NCBI GenBank assembly: GCA_903831635.1
Contig: CAIKYN010000142.1
Location: 1-29,900 of the forward strand
Length of the DNA stretch: 29,900 nucleotides
Direction of reading: 5' to 3'
Source of the DNA: an uncultured Spartobacteria bacterium
Lineage (GTDB): Bacteria; Verrucomicrobiota; Verrucomicrobiia; Chthoniobacterales; UBA6821
This document shows positions 14,643 through 22,448 of the stretch, one piece after another. Numbering within the stretch: the stretch's first letter is position 1; every line of letters begins with the position of its first letter. The position numbers and the translations under genes are program-made. The notes under the pieces were generated by a model that was not told where the DNA came from, made no database searches, and saw only the letters and a list, made by a program, of their open reading frames with translations.

Positions 14643-16058
14643 ATGACGACCTCCACCTGCATCGAGGGCCTCGGGAATCTTCGCCTAAACGCTTTGAGCA
14701 TGGGTCAAGGGCCCGCCCTAAAATCGATACTGGCTCAACTGGAAAGATCGCAGTGGTCTTCCCCTAAAGAACTCCGGGATGCCCAGTATGAGCAGCTAAG
14801 CAGGCTATGCGACCATGCGGCTAAGACCATTCCCTTTCATGCTCAGCGCTTGAAGGGTGCGGGTTTTGTGACCGGAAGAGCGATGACTCCGGAGATCTGG
14901 AGCCGGGTGCCGATCCTGAATCGTTCGGATGTCAGGGATCTGGAGGAAAAGCTCCAAGCCTCATCTTATTCCGAAGAGCTCGGCAGAACTTGGACGGCAA
15001 GTTCGGGAGGTTCAACCGGGATTCCTGTCCGTGTTGTCAAAACAGAATTAGATGTTCTAATTTGGCAGGCCGTGCATTTAAGGGAAATCCTTTGGAACAG
15101 GGTCCTCGATGGTGAGGAAATGGCGAATATGAGGGGGATCTCAAAAGATGCCTATCTGAAATCGAAGGAGGATCCCCTCGCGCTCAAGGAGGAGGGAGGG
15201 CTCGTTATGCCCGATTGGGGGGCGCCCGTAAAATTTCTCCGAAGAACGGGCAGTATGGGAATCCTTCAACCCGATCAGTCCTTGGCTGTTCAGTCGGATT
15301 TTCTACTTAAGCGTCAGCCCCAGCATTTACTGATGCGTCCCGCGGGGTTAAGGCTGCTTCTCTCCTATTTCCGGGAGAAGGGGCTTCGTCTTATGTCATT
15401 GCGAGGTGTTTGGACGGTTAGCGAGTGTGTCGACGACTCACTGAGAGAGGAATGCTGGGCCCTCTTCGGCTGTCCGATCATCAGCAATTATTCCGCCAAT
15501 GAAGTGGGCTACATGGCACTGCAGTGCCCCGGGGGGACTAACTATCATGTAATGTCGGAATCCGTGTATCTTGAGGTTGTGGGAGCCAATGGCGAGACGT
15601 GTCGTCCAGGTGAGATCGGACGGGTGCTTGTCACTCCGCTTCACAACTACGCGATGCCGCTTCTGCGCTATCAGGTAGGTGACGAAGCCGAAGTTGGGGA
15701 ACCCTGCGCATGCGGCAGGGGACTGCCGACGCTGAAACAGATCGTCGGGAGAACCCAGGATTACCTGACGCTCAAGTCGGGTGAAAAGATCCGGGTGAAT
15801 CTGAGTCATTATAGAATTTGCCTCATCGGGGCGGTCCGCGAATTCCAACTGATACAGAAAAACCTGGAAACCATCGAACTGCGTGTCGTCACTTCTCGGC
15901 CCTTGGATGGAGAGGAACTAGGAAAGTTGCGCGAGTTGATCGAGAAGCCTTACGGAAAGCACTTTACCTGCTTGGTTTCCATTGTGGAACGGTTGCCGCG
16001 ATCGCAATCCGGGAAGCTTCTGCAGTTTGTCTCCGAAGTACTGCCGACTCAGGTTTAG
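14643..16058 (+). CDS. PaaK/CapK-type adenylate-forming ligase, copy 6 (dispersed, diverged)
   Basis: A 471-aa homologue outside the array and clearly more diverged than copies 1-5. The N-terminus lacks the shared P-E-x-A-W-P opening and has instead a ~20-residue different lead; the ATG at 14700 is an alternative start. The ATP loop SSGGSTGIP is at 120-128. The adenine-side motif reads NYSANEVGY, with V for the T found in all array copies. RYQVGDE, CACGRGLP, GRTQDY and PRSQSGK follow, with the catalytic lysine kept. IALQC becomes MALQC, and NYH and CxC are kept. It should be active as an acyl-adenylating enzyme, probably on a different acid from the array members (inference). No glycosyltransferase partner precedes it. 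It converges with the gene at 16199. Confidence 0.85.
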   Translation: MTTSTCIEGLGNLRLNALSMGQGPALKSILAQLERSQWSSPKELRDAQYEQLSRLCDHAAKTIPFHAQRLKGAGFVTGRAMTPEIWSRVPILNRSDVRDLEEKLQASSYSEELGRTWTASSGGSTGIPVRVVKTELDVLIWQAVHLREILWNRVLDGEEMANMRGISKDAYLKSKEDPLALKEEGGLVMPDWGAPVKFLRRTGSMGILQPDQSLAVQSDFLLKRQPQHLLMRPAGLRLLLSYFREKGLRLMSLRGVWTVSECVDDSLREECWALFGCPIISNYSANEVGYMALQCPGGTNYHVMSESVYLEVVGANGETCRPGEIGRVLVTPLHNYAMPLLRYQVGDEAEVGEPCACGRGLPTLKQIVGRTQDYLTLKSGEKIRVNLSHYRICLIGAVREFQLIQKNLETIELRVVTSRPLDGEELGKLRELIEKPYGKHFTCLVSIVERLPRSQSGKLLQFVSEVLPTQV

Positions 16059-16170
16059 GGCATCTTCTGATTAATCTTTCGCTGAAGAATAGATTGAATG
16101 GTCCCTATTCATTCTCTCCCCTTTGGTCAGTTTAAACCCCCTCATTTTTGGATGCGTCAGAATAAATCAA

Positions 16171-16202
16171 AGACGCTTAAGGAAAGATCCTGAGACGCTT
16201 AA
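16171..16202. repeat. Direct repeat AGACGCTTAA x2 at convergent gene ends
   Basis: AGACGCTTAA occurs at 16171-16180 and 16193-16202. The second copy includes the stop codon of the minus-strand gene ending at 16199. GCGTC at 16154-16158 can pair with GACGC at 16172-16176, so a weak bidirectional terminator-like structure is possible between the convergent genes. The rest of 16059-16170 shows nothing recognisable. Confidence 0.4.
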
Positions 16203-17080
16203 AGTAGAGGTGAAATTGCTGCGTAAAGCTGGCTGACGATCAATCGCGGATCAGATTGAGCTCGCACCCGTCGCATGGATTCCAAGGCAGAGATCCAATC
16301 CGGTGACTTTGCCTCAAAGTCCGCGGCCATACGGTCGATGGTTGTGCGAATGTCTTCGGGAGATTCTGTCCGGGTGAAGTAGGGGTAGGTGTCGTGCAGA
16401 AAGCGCCGTGCCTCTTCATCTACCTCGTCAATAAGCACCGGTGCCAAGCAATGGGCGGCGATGAATCCCTTGGTAAAGGGTTTAAAGAGCTTTTCCGTGA
16501 TCGGTGCCCTGATCGCGTAATGGGCTGGGTAGTCGTTAAGTCTCGCCATCCAATCCGTTGATTCAGCGCGCGTGGTGTCGACGGAATGGAAAATCACCCG
16601 TCCGTAAAGTGCCTCCGTGAACCGTGCATTGGTGATTTCACCAAAGTAAGCGATGGAGAATGCACTTCTGCTGGGGGGCTGTGGAAGAAAGGAGATGCGC
16701 TGATCGACATGATGCCCCACATAGGCAACGGGAATGCAAAGGGAGGAGAGATAATAATCCCGCTGAAGGAGCGATGCCGCGATCACTCCGTCAAAAAGTT
16801 CCAGATGAGGGTTCTCAAATACCCCATCCAAGGGATCGGCAATCAATCGGTTATTGCGTTTCTTGGACTCGGCCAGCTCCTCCGTGCTGAAGTGCTCTAT
16901 GGCATACTTGTTGAGAATCTGAATGCTGTTGTGACCGCTCAGGTCGGAGGCAAACTCCACTTCCAATCCGTTGAATTTAACGGAAGCCGCAGCTAGTTGG
17001 CCGAGTTGACGACTGCGGAGATGCGAGGATCCAAAATTCCATTTGCCCGGATCTCCGGCGAAGATGATGTTACGACGCAT
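16199..17080 (-). CDS. Glycosyltransferase-like protein (GT-B type, tentative)
   Basis: A 293-aa protein opening with NIIFAGDPGKWNFGSSHLRS, a strand-glycine-loop typical of GT-B proteins. LFDGVIAASLLQRDYYLSS resembles the 'mark the glycosyltransferase partner' region of GT4-like enzymes. RAPITEKLFKPFTKGFIAAH and the APVLIDEVDEEARRFLHDTY segment recall the C-terminal part of glycosyltransferases that handle lists of chains. There is no signal peptide. The classic EX7E motif is not clearly present. It lies 95 bp downstream of the MGT-type gene on the same strand, so it may belong to that operon. The assignment is by overall resemblance only. Confidence 0.5.
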   Translation of the reverse strand: MRRNIIFAGDPGKWNFGSSHLRSRQLGQLAAASVKFNGLEVEFASDLSGHNSIQILNKYAIEHFSTEELAESKKRNNRLIADPLDGVFENPHLELFDGVIAASLLQRDYYLSSLCIPVAYVGHHVDQRISFLPQPPSRSAFSIAYFGEITNARFTEALYGRVIFHSVDTTRAESTDWMARLNDYPAHYAIRAPITEKLFKPFTKGFIAAHCLAPVLIDEVDEEARRFLHDTYPYFTRTESPEDIRTTIDRMAADFEAKSPDWISALESMRRVRAQSDPRLIVSQLYAAISPLL

Positions 17081-17175
17081 TCAGGTGACAGAGTCGAAGT
17101 GATTTCATGAAGCATTCGACGCACGACTGCTTGAGATGTTCAAAATCTGACATATTTGGAGAGGCCCTCTTTGAA

Positions 17176-18393
17176 CTAAAACCGCTCAAGCGAGCATGCA
17201 AGGATCCGATCGATGACTGCGGGTCGCCTTTTGATGGTTTCCAATTCCCAGATCCGAGCCTCGCTAAGGCGGGCGTCAAATTGTGACTTTTTCAAGTGCA
17301 GGGAATCAAGAGCGCGACAAAGTACCTCGGGTTCGATGGGTGAGCGCGGGGAATTGCAAAGTGGAACGGCAAGGCCGAGCTCCTGACATCTCCTTGCCAA
17401 GCATGGTTGATCGTCAAAGAAGGGATAAGAGAGCATCGGGACGCCGTGGAAAATAGCCTCATGCGTGGAGTTCAGACCATGATGGGTGATGAATGCATTC
17501 GCATGACGCAGGGCCGTCCACTGATCAACGAATCCATGGAGACTGACGTTCGGCAGCTTAAGTTCGGAGAGGGTTTGGGGTGATATTCCTCTCTCCCCTA
17601 GAGAGACAACCACGTGGCTCTCCAATTCCGAAAAGATTCGGGTTATCACCCTGAGTGCAGCCAGGGCCTGATCCTGATAGTACTTCCAGGTAACGGTGCC
17701 GAATGACACATACACTTTCAATGCCTCGGAAGAGCCGGCAAAAGGATTGATTCCACTCACGGACAAGCGTGAGGCACTGGGAAGAGAGCCAAAGAACGCA
17801 AGTGGGGCAAGAGCGGCCTGATGCTCCGGAAGTAGAAACTGTGGAGGCTCCCCGTAGATATTGAGATGGGGGCTAAGGTTGTCCACATAGGAGAAAGGGG
17901 AGGCATTGAGGAGGCCATAGTCGGAGCTCAGAATCTGGACGGCCCCAAGGCAGGCCTCCGAGGTGTCTATGCGAGGATCGCTGTGAAGTTCGGCTATTCG
18001 TTGCGATGGGATCAGGGCGTGTCCGGCGCAGAAGTTAAGGTATGGTATGCCGAGTGCACGCGCTATGAGAGGAGCGATCACCGCGAAGGTGTCGTAAATC
18101 ACTAACTCGGGTTTTAGCGGGGCGATTCGGCGCGTCAGTTCCTTGGCAAAGGAGGCTGCAAATGTGACATATCTGCTGGGCACTGGGATCGAGGTGGAGT
18201 CTGCGGATTCGATCGTGCCATACTCAAAAAGATTCAGAAACCGAGCGCCGATGCGTTCCACCGTGAACCGTAAGTTGGGATCAGTGAGGACAACAACGGG
18301 ACGTTGGCAGTCAATCATGCCCTCGATCAGTGGGAGCATGCGATGAAGGTGACTTCTCTCCGGCATGCAGACGAAAAGGACGGGAGAGTGCAT
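17176..18393 (-). CDS. MGT-type (GT1) UDP-glycosyltransferase
   Basis: A 405-aa GT1 enzyme of the macrolide-glycosyltransferase type. PERSHLHRMLPLIEG at the N-terminus contains the catalytic histidine (H15 or H17). VYVSFGTVTWK (227-237) begins the donor domain. FITHHGLNSTHEAIFHGVPM (301-320) with SYPFFDDQP is the nucleotide-sugar signature. Such enzymes glycosylate hydroxyl groups of small lipophilic or phenolic acceptors. The start ATG overlaps the TAA of the O-methyltransferase (TAATG), so it is co-translated with a methyltransferase that also acts on hydroxyls and with an AroE-like dehydrogenase. The context suggests tailoring of a hydroxylated ring compound (inference). Confidence 0.87.
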   Translation of the reverse strand: MHSPVLFVCMPERSHLHRMLPLIEGMIDCQRPVVVLTDPNLRFTVERIGARFLNLFEYGTIESADSTSIPVPSRYVTFAASFAKELTRRIAPLKPELVIYDTFAVIAPLIARALGIPYLNFCAGHALIPSQRIAELHSDPRIDTSEACLGAVQILSSDYGLLNASPFSYVDNLSPHLNIYGEPPQFLLPEHQAALAPLAFFGSLPSASRLSVSGINPFAGSSEALKVYVSFGTVTWKYYQDQALAALRVITRIFSELESHVVVSLGERGISPQTLSELKLPNVSLHGFVDQWTALRHANAFITHHGLNSTHEAIFHGVPMLSYPFFDDQPCLARRCQELGLAVPLCNSPRSPIEPEVLCRALDSLHLKKSQFDARLSEARIWELETIKRRPAVIDRILACSLERF

Positions 18394-19421
18394 TATGTCG
18401 GACGGGCGACGATCAGTGTTACCGGCGCGCTAGTTGGCAGGACATTCACAAGCTCGAATCCGGCGTGATGAAGGAGATTGCCGAATTCTTCACGGGTACG
18501 TTCCTGACCGCCGGGACCCAAAAGCATGTTCAGGTCGGAGAGTTTAACCGCAGGACCAAGGTTGGGCGGGTCAATGAGATACTCCACGATCAGGAGAGTT
18601 CCGTGGGAGGGAATCGCACGGCGGCAGTTTTGCAGGATTCGCCGGCAGTGCTCATCGTCCCAGTCGTGCAGGATGAACTTCATGAGATGGAGATCGCACT
18701 CTTCGGGAACGGAATCAAAGAGGTTGCCTGCGACCGCTGAACAACGATCACTGACTCCTGCTTCCTGAAGGAAGAGGTGGGATGATTCCACGACATGCGG
18801 CAGATCAAAGAGCACTCCTTGCACGTCGGAATGGATTTTCAGAATAGCCGCCAGTAGGGATCCCTGTCCTCCGCCCAGATCGGCGATTCTGATGTGACTG
18901 CTGAAGTCATAGGCCGTGATGATGGGCGGATTAATTCGTTCTGAATTGGCCGTCATGGCGGCATTGAAGATGGCGTTTTGTTCGGGATTTTGTTGTCGGT
19001 AGGTCCAGCTATCGACGCCGAGCACTTCCTGAAAGGCATTTGCTCCCGTCTTCACTGCCTGAAGCAGGTGGCCCCATGTCTGCCAGCGGTGTGGTTGGGC
19101 TATGAAGGTGGCCCAGGGGCGCAGGGAGGGATCTGCGTCGCTTCTCAGGCACTCACCCATCGAGGTGAGTGAAAAACAGGAATCAGAATGCTCAAAAAAT
19201 ACCCCCATGGCGGCCAGAGCCCGCATCAGACGATACAAGGCCCGGGGGTTGGCTCCTGCCAACTCAGCCAGTTTTTCACAGGAGAGAGGGCCTTCGGCCA
19301 GATGGTCGGCCAGACCCAGCACGGCCGCCACATGGATAACCTGTGTCTGCTGATAACCATTGATCAGGCGATTGAGCTCCGATGCGGCCTGAAGCTTGCT
19401 CAAGGGGTACTCCTCACTCAT
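18393..19421 (-). CDS. Plant-type (CrtF-like) O-methyltransferase
   Basis: A 342-aa protein of the Methyltransf_2 family. The N-terminal ~100 residues are the winged-helix dimerisation domain (AAVLGLADHLAEGP, then LYRLMRALAAMGVF). The SAM-binding motif is IADLGGGQGSLL (179-190). LHDWDDEHC contains the catalytic-base histidine (H252), and E280 lies in the LLIVEYLID strand typical of the family. Members methylate phenolic or other hydroxyl groups in secondary metabolism, for example hydroxyneurosporene and polyketide O-methyltransferases. ATGA overlap with the AroE-like gene upstream and TAATG with the glycosyltransferase downstream place it in the centre of a tightly coupled operon. Confidence 0.9.
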   Translation of the reverse strand: MSEEYPLSKLQAASELNRLINGYQQTQVIHVAAVLGLADHLAEGPLSCEKLAELAGANPRALYRLMRALAAMGVFFEHSDSCFSLTSMGECLRSDADPSLRPWATFIAQPHRWQTWGHLLQAVKTGANAFQEVLGVDSWTYRQQNPEQNAIFNAAMTANSERINPPIITAYDFSSHIRIADLGGGQGSLLAAILKIHSDVQGVLFDLPHVVESSHLFLQEAGVSDRCSAVAGNLFDSVPEECDLHLMKFILHDWDDEHCRRILQNCRRAIPSHGTLLIVEYLIDPPNLGPAVKLSDLNMLLGPGGQERTREEFGNLLHHAGFELVNVLPTSAPVTLIVARPT

Positions 19422-20296
19422 TCAATGGGACTTTGTTTGGCAGAGGGCCAATTGAATTTCTCAGGGGTCTCATGAAGGTGAGCATGGGGAGTTTCAGCCT
19501 CGATGAAGAAATCGACGATCAGATCACGCATGGTATCGAACATTTGACAACCGGTCAGGGTTGGGCATCCCCGCCGACGTGCGGACTCGATGAGGGGTGG
19601 TGATGTCGGAATGGTGATCACATCACTCACGAATGTCCTGGCACTGAGCTGACGGATATCAATCGGGAGGGGGTCTTGTGGATTCATCCCCATGGTTGTG
19701 GCATTGACAACAAGATCAAAGCCCTCGGGGTTAGTCGAACCGATCTCCGGAGATGCGGGCCCCTGATTCCGAAGCTTTTGCAGAAGCTTGTCTCGACGCG
19801 CTGGATCCAGATCGTGCACCGCGATGCTTCCCGCGCCAGCTACTGAAAGAGCAAGGGCGATGGCGGAACCTGCCCCTCCGGCCCCGACAACCAGGACGCG
19901 CTTCTGAAGCGGATCAAAGCCTCTTCGGCGGAGAGCCAGCACATGGCCTACCCCATCCTGCATGTCGCCATACCACCCTCCCCGAGGACTTCGCTTCATG
20001 AGGTTCACGGCACCGATGTCACGGGCCCGTGGGCTTGTCTCGTGGCATTCTTGCAGGGCTGCAAACTTGTGAGGCACGGTGACGATCATCCCGACGACAT
20101 TGGGCATTCGATCCGCCATCAGCATGAAATCCATCAGATTTTCAGGCTTTACCTGGGCGGGGACCACAATCAAGTCAGCGCCGAGTTCTCGAAGGCGTGG
20201 TGTTACCCATTGGGGAGATTTTACCTGGGAAACGGGATCCCCGACGATAAAAACAAGGCGCGTTGCCCCAGTGAGGAAGGAATGACTTATTGCCAT
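19418..20296 (-). CDS. Shikimate dehydrogenase-like (AroE family) oxidoreductase
   Basis: A 292-aa AroE-family protein. VGDPVSQVKSP (18-28) is the substrate-binding start. VTVPHK places the catalytic lysine at 77, GAVN gives N98, and GDMQDG gives the catalytic aspartate D114. VGAGGAGSAIAL (137-148) is the NAD(P) loop, followed by NATTMGM (198-204). Compared with the S-x-S pair of true shikimate dehydrogenases, which grips the carboxylate, the first serine is valine here (Q-V-K-S-P). This is a feature of AroE-like paralogues whose substrate is not necessarily shikimate. It is the first gene of the operon with the O-methyltransferase and MGT-type glycosyltransferase, so it probably serves a specialised ring compound rather than aromatic amino acid synthesis (inference). 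The start is at 20296; a hairpin lies 39 bases upstream. Confidence 0.87.
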   Translation of the reverse strand: MAISHSFLTGATRLVFIVGDPVSQVKSPQWVTPRLRELGADLIVVPAQVKPENLMDFMLMADRMPNVVGMIVTVPHKFAALQECHETSPRARDIGAVNLMKRSPRGGWYGDMQDGVGHVLALRRRGFDPLQKRVLVVGAGGAGSAIALALSVAGAGSIAVHDLDPARRDKLLQKLRNQGPASPEIGSTNPEGFDLVVNATTMGMNPQDPLPIDIRQLSARTFVSDVITIPTSPPLIESARRRGCPTLTGCQMFDTMRDLIVDFFIEAETPHAHLHETPEKFNWPSAKQSPIE

Positions 20297-20334
20297 GGAC
20301 TGAGATGAAGGTTGTGGTTCCTCGGTGGGCTTCT

Positions 20335-20371
20335 CTGTAAAATGAAAGCAGCTTTGCTTCAGGTTTTACAG
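20335..20371. promoter_or_regulatory. 37-bp inverted repeat/hairpin upstream of the AroE-like operon
   Basis: CTGTAAAA (20335-20342) and TTTTACAG (20364-20371) are perfect 8-base inverted repeats. The interior also folds back (AAGCA...TGCTT). It lies in the 223-bp gap between the divergent AroE-like gene and the glycosyltransferase at 20520. It could be an operator for a dimeric repressor or a leader-RNA hairpin. There is no T-run on either side that would make it a clear terminator. Confidence 0.55.
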
Positions 20372-20519
20372 CCTTGAGACCCTGCATCATACGGAAGAAA
20401 TGACGCCATAGAAGATTACCCCGAAGGGGGACTAGCGTGGGCAACAGCTCTTCATGTGCCATTAAGAGATTTATTCAGCGGTTCCCTAAGATACAAAATC
20501 CATCAACAATGATTCTGAA

Positions 20520-21452
20520 ATGAGCGATCGGAAACTCCATGTCATCATTCCCTACTTCAATCACACGAATGCGCGTGTGAGTGAAAGAAATCTGGAACTC
20601 TGTCTCCGCAATCTCTCACTCAATTCCGACTGTCGGGTCGTTCTGGTTGAGGGAATCTGGAACAGGGAAGCGGAGTTGCCTGATTATTCGGATCGAATTT
20701 TCCGCCATCTGAAGTTCGATCTGCAGAGTCCGATCTGGGTGAAGGAGAATCTGATAAATCTCGGAATCGAATCGCTTGGAGAGGACTGGGAATTCGCTGC
20801 CTGGATCGACAAGGACATCCAATTCCTCAATCCCGACTGGGCTCAGGAAGCGATGCACAAACTGCAGGAAGTCGATATTCTCCAACCATGGAGCAGGGTG
20901 CTTTTTCTGAATAGCCGTTATGAGGTCAAAGACTCTTCGCCCAATGTGCAGTCGTTACAAAAATATCAAGGCGCAGGTGAGAACGGGGGGCTTGTATCCT
21001 TTTCCCGCGCCTTAAGCTATGGAGATTCGAATGGTGGGCACCCCGGGAATGCTTGGGCGGTAAGAAAATCCTTCTTTAAGAAAATCGGAGGGCTTTTCGA
21101 CCAGTGCATTGTCGGTGGCGGGGATAGTGTTCTGGTTGCATGTCTTGATGCACTGTACAAATGCCGTGATCCCGATCGGGCATCAAACTTTGGGGTGTTT
21201 CTGAACGAATACACTCCCAGATTCAGAAATGTGATCGCGGGGTGGATGGACGGGACAATTCTCCATCACCATCATGGGGAAATGGAAAAAAGAAATTATC
21301 TAGGGAGATATGGATTGCTCCGGAAATGTGGGTTCAATGCTGAAAGTCAGCTCTCGTACGATGCAAACGGCACCTTGAAACTAACCAATGACGGATTGGA
21401 AAAGGCCATTCTGGATTTCTTTCTCTCGAGAGAGGAGCATCTGATCCCGTGA
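20520..21452 (+). CDS. GT-A-like glycosyltransferase, second intact family member
   Basis: A 310-aa paralogue of the array glycosyltransferase. It shares LHVIIPYFNHTNARVSERNL, EGIWNREAELPDYSDR, WIDKD (95-99), LQPWSRV, GNAWAVRK (176-183), GGGDS (199-203), HHHHG (249-253) and the C-terminal LSREEHLIP. The central segment (residues ~133-165) is different from the 5406 gene and may influence acceptor choice. No lesions are visible. Unlike the array copy it is not followed by a ligase; a sulfotransferase begins 169 bp downstream on the same strand. Its N-terminal sequence is in places closer to relic 1 than the 5406 copy is. Donor sugar and acceptor are unknown. Confidence 0.72.
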   Translation: MSDRKLHVIIPYFNHTNARVSERNLELCLRNLSLNSDCRVVLVEGIWNREAELPDYSDRIFRHLKFDLQSPIWVKENLINLGIESLGEDWEFAAWIDKDIQFLNPDWAQEAMHKLQEVDILQPWSRVLFLNSRYEVKDSSPNVQSLQKYQGAGENGGLVSFSRALSYGDSNGGHPGNAWAVRKSFFKKIGGLFDQCIVGGGDSVLVACLDALYKCRDPDRASNFGVFLNEYTPRFRNVIAGWMDGTILHHHHGEMEKRNYLGRYGLLRKCGFNAESQLSYDANGTLKLTNDGLEKAILDFFLSREEHLIP

Positions 21453-21621
21453 AGTTCTAGTCATTGCTTCCGGAGTTCTGCTTCCCCGTGATCAAGATGG
21501 GAAAAGCCGCTAGGATGATTTATCGCCTCTTCAGGAGGATCCGCCTTTGAAGGCGTACTGCCTCCCCTTCATGAGGTCGCTTCTTCCCAGAAACCTAGCT
21601 TCCTGCGTAAAGTCATAAAAT

Positions 21622-22446
21622 ATGAAGCACTTATTCTTCAACTCTTCGATGCCTCGGAGTATGTCGACGCTCCTGCAGTGCATCCTCAACCAGAACCCTG
21701 TGATCTGTGCGACGCCTACCGATCCGGTGCTGGAATATGTCTATTCCTCGCGAGCGGCTTACTCCACGACGCCCGAGGTGAAGGCCATGGATCAGGCATT
21801 AGCCCGCAAGACTTGGCTCGCCTTCTGCCGGGGCGGCATGCATGCCTACGCTGATGCTTACACGGACAAGCCTAATCTCTGCATCAAGACTCGTGGAGGG
21901 ACGATCCATTACCATCTCTTTGAGAGCATTCTTGAGACGAAACCCAAGATGATCTGCATGGTTCGCGACTTGCGATCGATCCTATCCTCGATGGAGAAGC
22001 TCCATCGCGCTGGCTTCGAGAAACATCAGGGGATTGTCAATCATGGGGAAATGAAGGGAACAAACACCCAGAAGCGGGTGATGGCATGGCTTCAGTCTCC
22101 TCCCGTTGGCATGGCGTTGGAACGTCTCCAGCAGTGCTTTCTGGAGGGGATTAACAAGGAAGTCCTCTATGTCCGTGCCGAGGATCTCACGACTCATCCC
22201 GTCCAGCAGATGAATAGGATCTACGATTACCTCGGCATGGAGAGCTTTACTCATGACTTTTCTAATGTGGAGCAGTCGGTCAAAGAGGATGACTCGGCGT
22301 ATGGTCTCTCCGATGCGCTTCATACAATTCGAAGCGAGGTCCGGCCGCTGAAGGCCGATTACGATCAGATCCTTGGCCCCCAGCTTTGCCAGTGGATTAA
22401 TCAAACGCAGGGTTGGTACCAAAGGCAGTTCGGCTATTTGAGCTAA
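21622..22446 (+). CDS. PAPS-dependent sulfotransferase-like protein
   Basis: A 274-aa protein. FFNSSMPRSMSTLLQCIL at the N-terminus (residues 5-22) fits the 5'-phosphosulfate loop of sulfotransferases. CIKTRGG (87-93) and MVRDLRSILSSME (113-125) correspond to the 3'-phosphate binding R...S motif. The family moves sulfate from PAPS to hydroxyl or amino groups; carbohydrate and small-molecule members both exist. There is no membrane anchor. It is followed after 2 bp by the large methyltransferase, so the two are in one operon. A 169-bp gap upstream (21453-21621) may hold the promoter; it contains a small perfect CGCCTT/AAGGCG dyad at 21542-21555. Confidence 0.8.
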   Translation: MKHLFFNSSMPRSMSTLLQCILNQNPVICATPTDPVLEYVYSSRAAYSTTPEVKAMDQALARKTWLAFCRGGMHAYADAYTDKPNLCIKTRGGTIHYHLFESILETKPKMICMVRDLRSILSSMEKLHRAGFEKHQGIVNHGEMKGTNTQKRVMAWLQSPPVGMALERLQQCFLEGINKEVLYVRAEDLTTHPVQQMNRIYDYLGMESFTHDFSNVEQSVKEDDSAYGLSDALHTIRSEVRPLKADYDQILGPQLCQWINQTQGWYQRQFGYLS

Positions 22447-22448
22447 GA

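Noticed and set aside
5..16058. NRPS adenylation domains
   Set aside because: Length (~465 aa), the CxCGRG and GSTGIP motifs and the lack of carrier or condensation domains point to the PaaK/CapK branch, not to NRPS modules.
22413..22448. TTG start for the PKMT-type methyltransferase
   Set aside because: It lies inside the sulfotransferase gene; the ATG at 22449, 2 bp after that gene's stop, begins the conserved sequence.
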